NCBI GenBank assembly: GCA_958446785.1
Contig: CAUCXP010000064.1
Span: forward strand, 1-7,625
From: an uncultured Collinsella sp.
Lineage (GTDB): Bacteria > Actinomycetota > Coriobacteriia > Coriobacteriales > Coriobacteriaceae
Reading direction: 5' to 3'
Length of the DNA: 7,625 nucleotides
The translations under genes and the position numbers were made by a program. The notes below the pieces were generated by a model that saw only the letters and a list, made by a program, of their open reading frames with translations, searched no databases and had not been told where the DNA came from. Shown here piece after piece: positions 1-5,872 of the stretch. How positions within the stretch are numbered: the stretch's first letter is position 1; each line of letters opens with the position of its first letter.

Positions 1-242
1 TGCGCCTCGCGCAGGACATCCATGATGCCGCTGGCGGGCATGCCGGCGCCGTTGATAAGGGGGATGCGCTTAATGGCGACGCGGCGGCGCAGGTGCGTGT
101 CGCGGCAGATCTCGATGGAGCCAAAACCGCCGGTCGCAAGTGTCTCGAGCGGCTGGTACCGCTTGAGCAGCTCGCGAGAGCTGGTGCCCTCCAAAGGAAC
201 GTCCGGCGAGAACCGGGCGGTATGTTGCGAGAAAAGCGGCAT
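1..242 (-). CDS. Ser/Thr protein kinase, N-terminal part (runs off left edge)
   Basis: Reading the minus strand from ATG at 242 gives 80 codons that stay open to the window edge. The product starts MPLFSQHTAR and enters a protein-kinase N-lobe: a glycine-rich loop LATGGFGSI at residues 35-43 (the first loop glycine is Ala36), then VAIK with the ATP-binding Lys58, and a Glu79 in LREA that fits the helix-C glutamate. This is the standard start of a Hanks-type (eukaryotic-like) Ser/Thr kinase, which transfers ATP phosphate to protein Ser/Thr. The catalytic loop and any membrane or sensor domain lie outside the window. The start is supported by GAGGG (plus-strand ccctc at 249-253), six bases before the ATG. 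The gene lies in the same orientation as the membrane protein gene at 387-1103, with 144 bp between them. The kinase assignment is firm; substrate and topology are unknown. Confidence 0.88.
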   Translation of the reverse strand, partial: MPLFSQHTARFSPDVPLEGTSSRELLKRYQPLETLATGGFGSIEICRDTHLRRRVAIKRIPLINGAGMPASGIMDVLREA

Positions 243-322
243 GGCCAACCCTCGTGCGTTTAAAGTTCGTTTGCGAGCGGCGGGCGCGGAGCCGAGCCGT
301 TCGCGGTGGCATAGATGCTGCT

Positions 323-331
323 AGTGTAACA
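323..331 (-). promoter_or_regulatory. Candidate extended -10 promoter for the left kinase
   Basis: The minus strand reads TGTTACACT here, an extended -10 (TGn) followed by TACACT. It lies about 80 bases before the kinase ATG at 242. I see no convincing -35 hexamer at the expected distance. It is the best promoter candidate in the 144-bp gap (243-386), which otherwise shows no gene. Confidence 0.3.
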
Positions 332-386
332 CGCTCAGGTGCATGGGGAGGATAGCGGGATGCGAGGCTGCCTGTCTGGTTTGGTC

Positions 387-1103
387 TTAGCGCTTCTTCT
401 TGTTCTTCTTCTGCTTGCGCTGCTTGCCTTTGGTCTCCTGGGGCTTGTCGCCCTGCTTGGCCTCGGCGGCGGCCTTCTCGGCCTTCATCTTCTTGCGTTT
501 GGTCTCGATGCGGAGTTTTTTGTTGATGCGCGCCTTGAGGAAGGGGCCAAACTGCTCGGCATCGCCGCGAACAAAGGTGTCCTTGGGGATCGTCACGCCC
601 TGGTCGGCGAACATGGCCACAAAGATGCGCTCGCCGTCGAGCACGTGGTCGAGCTTCTCAAACGGGAAGAACTGCGACTTGCCGCTCTTGCCCCAGACCA
701 TCAGGCCGTCCTCGTTGGCGGCGACGCGGCGGTAGCGGCCGCCCATGGACTCGTCTGCCTCGACGGCTTCGATAAAGTCGCGCGCGAGCGTATGGTGCAG
801 ATTTTTGCTCCACCAGGCCAAAAAGGCGCCGAACACGATCAGCACGACGCCGAACTTGATCCAGCTGCCGCCGGCCACCAGCATGCCGATGCCGATGAGC
901 ACGGCAATCGCGGCGGCGACGTACAGGGAGCCACGGCGCCTGGGCGAGGCGACCAGGCGGGCGAAGTCGGTGACGAGGTCGTTTTCGTACTGATACTCGT
1001 TGAGGTACAGAATGCCGTCATCGGCCGCGGCCTGCGCCTCGAGCGCGACCTCGACCTGGTCGGCTGCTTCGGAGGGAATGAGGTTGCTCTCTGCGTCTGC
1101 CAT
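387..1103 (-). CDS. Two-helix membrane protein, YcxB-like
   Basis: This 238-aa protein has an acidic N-terminus (residues 1-30), a short cytosolic-looking segment LYLNEYQYENDLV (32-44), two adjacent hydrophobic helices at about 58-78 and 82-98, and then a soluble region of about 100 residues. The soluble part has the pattern of YcxB-like proteins: a strand with FFPFEKLDHV (145-154), then IFVAMF and GVTIPKDTFVRGDAEQFGPFL (160-189). In that family a phrase of the type 'lP...F....e.F...l' follows two membrane helices. The last 40 residues are extremely Lys-rich and probably cytosolic, perhaps contacting RNA or acidic lipid. The start is set by AGGAG (plus-strand ctcct, 1114-1118), ten bases before the ATG. 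The gene is divergent from dnaX. The function of YcxB-like proteins is not established. The membrane topology is clear; the family call is by pattern recognition only. Confidence 0.75.
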   Translation of the reverse strand: MADAESNLIPSEAADQVEVALEAQAAADDGILYLNEYQYENDLVTDFARLVASPRRRGSLYVAAAIAVLIGIGMLVAGGSWIKFGVVLIVFGAFLAWWSKNLHHTLARDFIEAVEADESMGGRYRRVAANEDGLMVWGKSGKSQFFPFEKLDHVLDGERIFVAMFADQGVTIPKDTFVRGDAEQFGPFLKARINKKLRIETKRKKMKAEKAAAEAKQGDKPQETKGKQRKQKKNKKKR

Positions 1104-1219
1104 GCTCTTTGGACTCCTATCGCGGCGGACTCGCCGTACGGGTTATTATGGAATGCAGTATGCCGTGCGACCGCATGGCCGCCGCGGCAACAAGACTCAG
1201 TATACCCGGGGGAGCACCC
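1104..1219. promoter_or_regulatory. Divergent intergenic region between membrane protein gene and dnaX
   Basis: This 116-bp region must hold the start signals for both genes. TTATTATG at 1143-1150 can be read as a -10 on either strand: TATTAT (1144-1149) toward dnaX, or CATAAT (1150-1145) toward the membrane protein gene. Neither has a recognisable -35. A 5-bp GC stem (CGGCG 1123-1127 / CGCCG 1132-1136, loop GACT) lies in the membrane-gene leader. The dnaX Shine-Dalgarno GGGGGAG is at 1208-1214, five bases before ATG 1220. Confidence 0.4.
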
Positions 1220-3694
1220 ATGGAATCGTTGTACCGAAAGTATCGCCCGCTCACCTTCGACTCCGTGGTGGGCCAGCAGCATATCGTCTCGACGCTCGAG
1301 CACGCCATCACCGAGGGGCGCCTGTCCCACGCCTACCTGTTCTGCGGACCGCGCGGCACGGGCAAGACCACCATGGCGCGCATTCTGGCCAAGGCGCTGC
1401 TGTGCCGCAATGCCGAGGCGGCGCGCGCCGAGGGTGCAAGCGGCTGCATGCCCGACGGTACTTGCGAGGAGTGCGAACTCATTGCCGAGGGCAACCACCC
1501 CGATGTCTACGAGCTCGATGCCGCAAGCCGTACCGGCGTGGACAACGTGCGCGAGGAAATCATCAACTCCGTCAACTTTGCCCCGGTGCGCGGCAAGTAC
1601 AAGATCTATATCATCGACGAGGTCCACATGCTCACGACGGCGGCGTTCAACGCTCTGCTCAAGACGCTTGAGGAGCCGCCGGCGCACGTGATCTTTGTAC
1701 TGTGCACCACCGATCCGCAAAAGATTCTGGAGACCATCCTCTCGCGCTGTCAGCGTTTCGATTTCCATCGCATCGGCAACGAGGATATTGAGCATCGCTT
1801 GGCATACGTGTGCGAGCAGGAGGGCTTCGATTACGACGACGAGGCGCTGGCCATCGTGGCGCGCCATGCCAAGGGCGGCATGCGCGACGCGTTGTCCACG
1901 CTGGAGCAGCTGAGCGTCTTTGGCAACGGTTCTGTGCATGCGGACGACGCCCGCTCGCTTTTAGGCGAGGTTTCGGACCAGATTCTGGGCGAGTTTTCCC
2001 GCGCCATTGCCGATCGCGATGTTGCCGAGCTCTATGGACTGATTCGTGCGCAGGTCGAGGAAGGAAACGATCTGCTGGAGCTGACGCGCGACCTGGTGGC
2101 GCATGTGCGTGACGTGTACGTTGCCTGCGTTGCCGGTGCCCGTGCCGAGCTGTTTGAGGGCGGCTCCGAGCAGGCCGAGGCGCTTGCTGCCGAGGCCGCT
2201 GCCTTTGGCGAGCATCCTGCCGACCGCCTGGCCCGTGTGCTGACAGTGCTCGACGATGCCGCACTGGAGATGAGGGGCGCGAGCGACGTGCGCCTGGTGC
2301 TCGAGATTGCCTGCACGCGTCTGGCACGTCCCGAGGCCGATTTGACGATTGAAGCTTTGGCTGAGCGCGTAGCTCGCTTGGAGGCCATGGTTGCCAACGC
2401 CGCCGTTCCGGCGAGCGTGGCTGCTGCTCAGGCCGCCGCGCCTGCAGCATCCGTACCCGCTGCTGCCCAGCAGCCGACGCTAATTTCGGGCGTCCGTGCT
2501 GCTGCTCCGGCGGCATCCGCTGCCCCTGCTGCTACGTCCGCGCGCCAGGGCGGTATGCCTTGGGACCGTGGTGCTGCCGCTCCGGCTGCCCAGCCTGCGC
2601 CCAAGTCCGCGGCTCCTGCGCCGGCGCCCAAACCTGTAACGCCTGCACCTCAACCCGTTGCGGCTCCGGCCCCCGCGCCTGCCACCGTTCCGGCACCTAA
2701 GCCCCAGTCCAACAATGCCGCCCAGCTTGCCGCCGCTGGTGCTGCCGAGACGCCCGCGGTCGAGGATGCCGGAGAGCTGCAGCGCAAATGGGCCGAGGTT
2801 GTCGAGCGTGTCAAGGCGCGTCAGGCTTCCTACGCAGGGCTTTTGCTCAACGCCCGCGCCACGGCCGACGACGGCTCCAAGCTCACGGTCTCGTTCCCCG
2901 CGGGTTCGACTTTTGCCATTAAGATGCTCGGTCGCGCCGATACGCAGTCGGTGGTCCTGCCGACGGTCTGCGCGGTCTTCGGTCGTCGTACCGTCGACTA
3001 TGTCCTGGGTGGGGGTGGCATGCCGGCTCCTCAACATGAGGAGCATTCTCCATCTGCACGGGCTGCGGCATCTGCGGACCCGCAACCCGTGTCCTCGGCG
3101 GCCCCTGTATCCTCGAGCGCCAGCGCGCCGCAGCAGCAAGCGGCGCCGGTAGCGGCATCGACCCCGTCGGCGCCTAAGCCCGCGGCGCCCAAACCGGCTG
3201 CTCCGACTCCCGCGCCCAAGCCCGTTTCGCCCGCGCCCAAGTCGTCTGACCTGGGCAAAGCCCCCTGGCTACGCTCCGACAACCCCGCCGGCGCTCCTGC
3301 CACGGGTAAGCTCCCGACCGAGCCCGCACCCCGTGCGCCCGAGCGCTCGGCTGCCCCGAAGGCTCAGCCTGTCGCGCAGTCCGCGCCGTGGGAATCCGAG
3401 CAGGTGCCCTACGACGACGCCATGGTCGGCGGCTTCGCTGGCGATGCGAGCGGGGACGATCTGCCTCCGTTCGACGTGCCGGGTGCGACACCCGCGCCCA
3501 AGCCCGCTGCGGAGGCACCCGCGGCCCCCGCAAGCGACGACGCCCCCGCGGCTCCCTGGGAGTCCAACCCCGGTGCGGGCAGCCCCTTCGGCCATCAGGG
3601 CGCAGCCCCGAGCATCCCGCAGACCGAGGACGAGGCCAAAGACCTCATCCGCAGCGTCTTCGGTCAGGCCACCATCTTCAAGCCGGTGGAGTAA
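1220..3694 (+). CDS. dnaX: DNA polymerase III subunit gamma/tau (DnaX)
   Basis: DnaX is the ATPase subunit of the clamp loader, which opens and loads the beta sliding clamp and (as tau) ties polymerase cores to the helicase. The 824-aa product begins MESLYRKYRPLTFDSVVGQ, the hallmark family start. An AAA+ module follows: Walker A GPRGTGKT (43-50), four zinc-ligand cysteines C62, C76, C82 and C85, Walker B IIDEVH (131-136), CTTD sensor 1 (162-165), SRC arginine finger (175-177) and GGMRDAL sensor 2 (219-225). Domain III runs to about residue 385. Beyond it are Ala/Pro-rich linkers (about 395-517 and 600-800), a structured island at about 518-598 (LQRKWAEVVERVKAR...), and a conserved-looking tip ending in TIFKPVE. 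ATG 1220 is chosen over upstream in-frame codons because it follows GGGGGAG and gives the canonical N-terminus. No A-rich slippery site for gamma frameshifting was seen. It is transcribed away from the membrane protein gene. Confidence 0.98.
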   Translation: MESLYRKYRPLTFDSVVGQQHIVSTLEHAITEGRLSHAYLFCGPRGTGKTTMARILAKALLCRNAEAARAEGASGCMPDGTCEECELIAEGNHPDVYELDAASRTGVDNVREEIINSVNFAPVRGKYKIYIIDEVHMLTTAAFNALLKTLEEPPAHVIFVLCTTDPQKILETILSRCQRFDFHRIGNEDIEHRLAYVCEQEGFDYDDEALAIVARHAKGGMRDALSTLEQLSVFGNGSVHADDARSLLGEVSDQILGEFSRAIADRDVAELYGLIRAQVEEGNDLLELTRDLVAHVRDVYVACVAGARAELFEGGSEQAEALAAEAAAFGEHPADRLARVLTVLDDAALEMRGASDVRLVLEIACTRLARPEADLTIEALAERVARLEAMVANAAVPASVAAAQAAAPAASVPAAAQQPTLISGVRAAAPAASAAPAATSARQGGMPWDRGAAAPAAQPAPKSAAPAPAPKPVTPAPQPVAAPAPAPATVPAPKPQSNNAAQLAAAGAAETPAVEDAGELQRKWAEVVERVKARQASYAGLLLNARATADDGSKLTVSFPAGSTFAIKMLGRADTQSVVLPTVCAVFGRRTVDYVLGGGGMPAPQHEEHSPSARAAASADPQPVSSAAPVSSSASAPQQQAAPVAASTPSAPKPAAPKPAAPTPAPKPVSPAPKSSDLGKAPWLRSDNPAGAPATGKLPTEPAPRAPERSAAPKAQPVAQSAPWESEQVPYDDAMVGGFAGDASGDDLPPFDVPGATPAPKPAAEAPAAPASDDAPAAPWESNPGAGSPFGHQGAAPSIPQTEDEAKDLIRSVFGQATIFKPVE
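2400..3560 (+). repeat. Low-complexity Ala/Pro-rich coding tracts in dnaX
   Basis: Codons for Ala, Pro and Lys dominate two blocks, about 2400-2770 and 3050-3560, with recurring PKPAAP, PAPKPV and APAP phrases, separated by the ordered island at about 2771-3014. These encode long, flexible linkers of the tau type. Imperfect repeats such as gcgcccaagcccg recur, so this is the part of the gene most likely to vary in length between strains. Confidence 0.7.
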
Positions 3695-3707
3695 CCGTGT
3701 GGGCGGG

Positions 3708-3713
3708 TATACT
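3708..3713 (+). promoter_or_regulatory. Candidate -10 for the small gene downstream of dnaX
   Basis: TATACT lies 14 bases after the dnaX stop and 35 bases before the ATG at 3749, a sensible promoter position. No good -35 is visible at 16-18 bp upstream, so read-through from dnaX is an alternative source of the transcript. Confidence 0.33.
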
Positions 3714-3748
3714 GCTCAAGAAGAGAACCCTTTGAACGGAGCGAGCTT

Positions 3749-4009
3749 ATGATGTGGGAATATGCCCGCCTCGAGGACGATACGCAGGTTTCGTATTCCG
3801 AAGTCCGTGAGGACAACACGGTGAAGGTCGTTGTGGAGCGCCCGCGCGATTGGGGTTTTGACACGGCGGAGTGTATCTTGCCGGCATTCAATTGGGTGTC
3901 ACACGAGGGCTTTAGCGAAGCGAACCTCAAAGAACTCGATGATTTTGTGCGCAACAACGCCCCGCTCATCTTGCGTTTTGCTTACGAAGGCGGACGAGTC
4001 TATGCCTAG
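3749..4009 (+). CDS. Small acidic protein of unknown function
   Basis: This 86-aa product (MMWEYARLEDD... to ...FAYEGGRVYA) is soluble-looking, acidic and has a single cysteine. It shows no membrane segment, signal peptide or motif I recognise. The alternation VSYSEVREDNTVKVVVERP (residues 14-32) suggests beta strands; the EANLKELDDFVRNNAPLILRF segment looks helical then extended. The composition and length suggest a compact folded domain rather than a chance frame. GGAG at 3738-3741 is seven bases before ATG 3749; a second ATG at 3752 is possible, giving 85 aa. It follows dnaX by 54 bp and is convergent with the next gene. Real gene: fairly likely; function unknown. Confidence 0.75.
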   Translation: MMWEYARLEDDTQVSYSEVREDNTVKVVVERPRDWGFDTAECILPAFNWVSHEGFSEANLKELDDFVRNNAPLILRFAYEGGRVYA

Positions 4010-4023
4010 TCTTTTCCGACTCG
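3995..4023. terminator. Weak hairpin between convergent genes
   Basis: CGAGTC (3995-4000) and GACTCG (4018-4023) can form a 6-bp stem over a 17-base loop that includes the stop codon of the small acidic gene. T-rich sequence follows on the plus strand (4029-4043). It sits where a bidirectional terminator is needed for two convergent genes only 22 bp apart, but the stem is short and the loop long. Confidence 0.25.
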
Positions 4024-4031
4024 GCCATATA

Positions 4032-4499
4032 TCACTTTCTTTTGTCCGGGCGCATCTGTATTTCGTACATGTGTAGCGTGGTGCCGCGTATATCGCATTC
4101 GAGCAGACAGGTGCGCGACGGTCGGCCCAGGATGTTGAGGTCGATACGATACGTCGCATGGCTGTCCGTGTACTGCACTTGCTCGGCGTTGACGGTTGCT
4201 CCGATTGTCAAATAGGTGCCCAGCTCGGCATTGACAATCTTTGAGTTCTTTATCTTGACCTTGAACTCTTGGTAGAGGGACGGGCTGTTGTAGTAAACGG
4301 TTCGTGTTCCGTCGGTGCACTCATCGGTCGCTTCCCATTTGACGACGGGCTGGTCCGAGCTGGCTATCAGCAGTTCTGCTCCAAAGGCTATAGCATGGGT
4401 GATGACAACCAGTAATGCCCAGCCGACAAAGAGATAGAGAACCACATATGCAACGGGGTGTTTTGAGCGGATGTTTTGGAGCGCGTCGGGGGCATTCAT
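4032..4499 (-). CDS. Single-pass membrane protein of unknown function
   Basis: This 155-aa protein has a short cytosolic N-terminus (MNAPDALQNIRSKHP), one strong hydrophobic helix at about residues 16-44 (VAYVVLYLFVGWALLVV onward), and then an extracytoplasmic-looking domain of about 110 residues. That domain is rich in Thr, Tyr and beta-type segments (TRTVYYNS, YQEFKVKIKN, YLTIGATVNAEQVQY) and has three cysteines. It resembles small anchored beta-sandwich proteins, but I cannot name a family. The start is well supported by GGAGGTG (plus-strand 4505-4511) and by TATAAT further upstream on the minus strand. It is oriented against dnaX, the small acidic gene and ybaB-recR, and looks less GC-rich than they do, so it may be a later insertion into the locus. 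Confidence 0.8.
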   Translation of the reverse strand: MNAPDALQNIRSKHPVAYVVLYLFVGWALLVVITHAIAFGAELLIASSDQPVVKWEATDECTDGTRTVYYNSPSLYQEFKVKIKNSKIVNAELGTYLTIGATVNAEQVQYTDSHATYRIDLNILGRPSRTCLLECDIRGTTLHMYEIQMRPDKRK

Positions 4500-4534
4500 G
4501 GGGGCACCTCCAAATTGCTGTCTGTGACAATCAA

Positions 4535-4540
4535 ATTATA
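4535..4540 (-). promoter_or_regulatory. -10 box TATAAT for the minus-strand membrane gene
   Basis: The minus strand reads GGGTATAATTT, with a perfect TATAAT hexamer. This predicts a start of transcription near 4528 and a leader of about 28 bases carrying the GGAGGTG ribosome site before ATG 4499. No consensus -35 is seen upstream on that strand. Confidence 0.5.
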
Positions 4541-4652
4541 CCCTGCCATCATGAGCGCCGCCTCGAGCAGCGGTTCGGCATTTTGTTATCTAGCTGGATG
4601 CAGAAAATGTCGGATTCCGGCTCTACAAGATTTAGCTTTCAATATTATGCAG

Positions 4653-4675
4653 ATGCGAATTATTCAACTTCGCAT
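4653..4675. repeat. Inverted repeat ATGCGAA-N9-TTCGCAT
   Basis: The arms are perfect (4653-4659 and 4669-4675). A competing pair, ATTATGC (4644-4650) with GCATAAT (4672-4678), uses the same right arm. The spacing and AT-rich setting fit a repressor operator or an RNA switch between alternative stems. It lies between two divergent genes. It does not match an SOS box that I know. Confidence 0.4.
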
Positions 4676-4756
4676 AATCTTTGGGTGCGGTTTGCACTCC
4701 AGGACATGTATATCGACTGAGGTAGCGTGTCCGCCCCGCTTGCTTGCCCCGCGCCG

Positions 4757-4765
4757 TGGTACGAT
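4757..4765 (+). promoter_or_regulatory. Candidate extended -10 promoter for ybaB-recR
   Basis: TGGTACGAT is an extended -10 (TGn) plus TACGAT. It would start transcription near 4772 and give a leader of about 70 bases before ybaB. TTG-containing sequence lies upstream at 4740-4746, but its spacing from the -10 is short (about 14), so recognition would rely on the extended element. Confidence 0.4.
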
Positions 4766-4795
4766 TTTTGAGTTTGAAAGTCCCGCCGCGCTCCG

Positions 4796-4827
4796 GCTGC
4801 CCTTGCAGCTCGGCGTGCGGCCGCACG
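4796..4827 (+). promoter_or_regulatory. Structured ybaB leader: hairpin plus 14-bp palindrome
   Basis: GCTGC-CCTT-GCAGC (4796-4809) is a tight hairpin. It is followed by the perfect 14-bp palindrome CGTGCGGCCGCACG (4814-4827), which ends one base before the AAAGGAG ribosome site at 4829-4835. Because the palindrome has no loop, it is more natural as a dimer-binding DNA site than as an RNA hairpin. Confidence 0.4.
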
Positions 4828-4840
4828 TAAAGGAGCCATC

Positions 4841-5161
4841 ATGGCCGGTATGAACATGCAGCAGATGATGAAGCAGGCTCGCAAGATGCAGGAGCAGCTT
4901 GCCGCCGCGCAGGAGAACCTCAAGTCCCAGACCGTCGACGCCTCTGCCGGCGGCGGTATGGTCAAGGTGACCGTTAACGGCGAGATGGAGCTCGTCAACC
5001 TTACCATCGACCCCGATGCGCTCGATCCCGAGGACGTCGATATGCTGCAGGACATGATTATGGCTGCCGTCAACGAGGCCGTTCGCGGCGTCAACGAGCT
5101 CGCCAACAAGCAGATGGGCGCCATCACCGGCGGCCTCAACATCCCGGGCATGCCGTTCTAA
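4841..5161 (+). CDS. ybaB: YbaB/EbfC family nucleoid-associated protein
   Basis: The 106-aa product matches the family in length and pattern: a long N-terminal helix starting [24 protein letters not shown], a central strand pair with [25 protein letters not shown] (residues about 37-61), then a C-terminal helix with [24 protein letters not shown] and a Gly/Pro-rich end ([10 protein letters not shown]). YbaB/EbfC proteins form dimers that bind DNA and affect nucleoid structure. The gene is nearly always beside recR, often with dnaX upstream, as here. AAAGGAG lies five bases before the ATG. recR follows after 13 bp, so the two are one transcription unit. Confidence 0.97.
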   Translation: MAGMNMQQMMKQARKMQEQLAAAQENLKSQTVDASAGGGMVKVTVNGEMELVNLTIDPDALDPEDVDMLQDMIMAAVNEAVRGVNELANKQMGAITGGLNIPGMPF

Positions 5162-5174
5162 GACGCGCATATAT

Positions 5175-5771
5175 ATGAGTGCCAACCATAGCCTGCAAAA
5201 ATTGCTCGATGAGCTGGGTCGCCTGCCGGGCATTGGCCCCAAGTCGGCTCAGCGCATCGCCTATTACCTGTTGGAGGCTGACGCCGAGGAAGCGCGCCGC
5301 CTGGCCGAGGCCATCCTGGAGGTTAAGCAGGAGGTTCACTTTTGCAGCCGCTGCTTTAACTACGCCACGGCCGACGAGTGCTCCATCTGCCAGGATTCGA
5401 TGCGCGACACCACTCGCATTTGCGTGGTGGGCGAGCCGCGCGACGTCCAGGCGATCGAGCGCACGGGCAGCTACCACGGTCTCTACCACGTATTGGGCGG
5501 CGTGATCAGCCCCATGGACAAGATTGGCCCCGAGCAGCTGCACATTCGCGAGCTGCTGGCACGCTTGGGTCACGAGGACATCCACGAGGTCATCATCGCC
5601 ACCAACCCCAACATCGAGGGCGAGACCACGGCGAGCTACCTGGCCCGCACTATCAAGCCGCTGGGCGTCGAGGTGTCGCGTCTGGCGAGCGGTCTGCCCG
5701 TGGGCGGCGACCTGGAGTATGCCGACGAGCTTACGCTCGGGCGCGCCATCGAGGCCCGTCGCACGATTTAG
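5175..5771 (+). CDS. recR: Recombination mediator protein RecR
   Basis: RecR forms a ring that, with RecF and RecO, helps load RecA onto SSB-covered gaps in daughter-strand repair. The 198-aa product has the normal family length and all modules: a helix-hairpin-helix start ([24 protein letters not shown], residues 10-33), a C4 zinc finger (C57, C60, C69, C72), a Toprim domain beginning ICVVGEPRD (82-90, with Glu87) and continuing through [12 protein letters not shown] (142-153), and the C-terminal [15 protein letters not shown] motif. The ATG at 5175 gives the standard N-terminus, yet no Shine-Dalgarno is visible in the 13 bases after the ybaB stop (gacgcgcatatat). Translation is therefore probably coupled to ybaB. 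Confidence 0.98.
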   Translation: MSANHSLQKLLDELGRLPGIGPKSAQRIAYYLLEADAEEARRLAEAILEVKQEVHFCSRCFNYATADECSICQDSMRDTTRICVVGEPRDVQAIERTGSYHGLYHVLGGVISPMDKIGPEQLHIRELLARLGHEDIHEVIIATNPNIEGETTASYLARTIKPLGVEVSRLASGLPVGGDLEYADELTLGRAIEARRTI

Positions 5772-5808
5772 GTGGCGAGCCTGCTCCTGCCGTATGTTTT
5801 CCTCGCGA

Positions 5809-5838
5809 CGCACGGGGTAGTCATAATTTCCCCGTGCG
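5809..5838 (+). terminator. Perfect 9-bp stem downstream of recR
   Basis: CGCACGGGG (5809-5817) and CCCCGTGCG (5830-5838) form a perfect GC-rich stem with a 12-base AT-rich loop, 37 bases after the recR stop. This is the right place for the ybaB-recR terminator, and such stems without a T-tract occur in high-GC bacteria. The missing T-run leaves an operator as an alternative. Confidence 0.45.
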
Positions 5839-5846
5839 ACTGTAAG

Positions 5847-5872
5847 TTTGTTGTGCAACAAAGATGCTTTGT
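5847..5872 (+). promoter_or_regulatory. Overlapping inverted repeats with three alternating arms
   Basis: TTTGTTG (5847-5853) pairs with CAACAAA (5856-5862). The latter arm also pairs, as ACAAAG (5858-5863), with CTTTGT (5867-5872). The two stems share a strand, so only one can form at a time. The loops (2 and 3 bases) are tight for RNA, so protein binding to the DNA is at least as likely. Confidence 0.35.

Larger units (their letters stand above)
4500..4840. other. Gene-free stretch between divergent membrane gene and ybaB
   Basis: I see no credible gene here: open frames lack ribosome sites or cross into ybaB out of frame. The left part (4500-4545) is the promoter and leader of the minus-strand gene. 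The middle (about 4585-4690) is AT-richer than the surroundings and holds the ATGCGAA/TTCGCAT inverted repeat. The right part (about 4740-4840) holds the putative ybaB promoter and leader. No tRNA or SRP RNA signature was found. Confidence 0.6.

Noticed and set aside
339..1691. 450-aa plus-strand open frame with a very Leu-rich start, like a membrane protein
   Set aside because: It is the antisense of the Lys-rich tail and body of the minus-strand membrane gene, then runs out of frame into dnaX. Lysine codons read backwards give Leu/Phe, which explains the false membrane look.
839..1939. 366-aa minus-strand open frame
   Set aside because: It lies antisense to dnaX and across the divergent promoter, with Arg/Ala-rich composition and no motif; a high-GC shadow.
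3697..3735. 12-codon GTG...TGA mini-frame just after dnaX with GGAG upstream
   Set aside because: The GGAG is part of the last dnaX codons and the putative -10 lies inside the frame. Without conservation data a leader peptide cannot be supported.
4500..4840. Possible SRP RNA or tRNA near dnaX/ybaB
   Set aside because: SRP RNA is next to dnaX in some Gram-positives, so I looked for its conserved GGAAGCAG-type loop and for tRNA arms in the gaps on both sides of dnaX; none was found.
4476..4853. 125-aa plus-strand open frame over the gene-free stretch
   Set aside because: It has no ribosome site, begins antisense to the membrane orphan, and ends inside ybaB in another frame; its composition is not protein-like.
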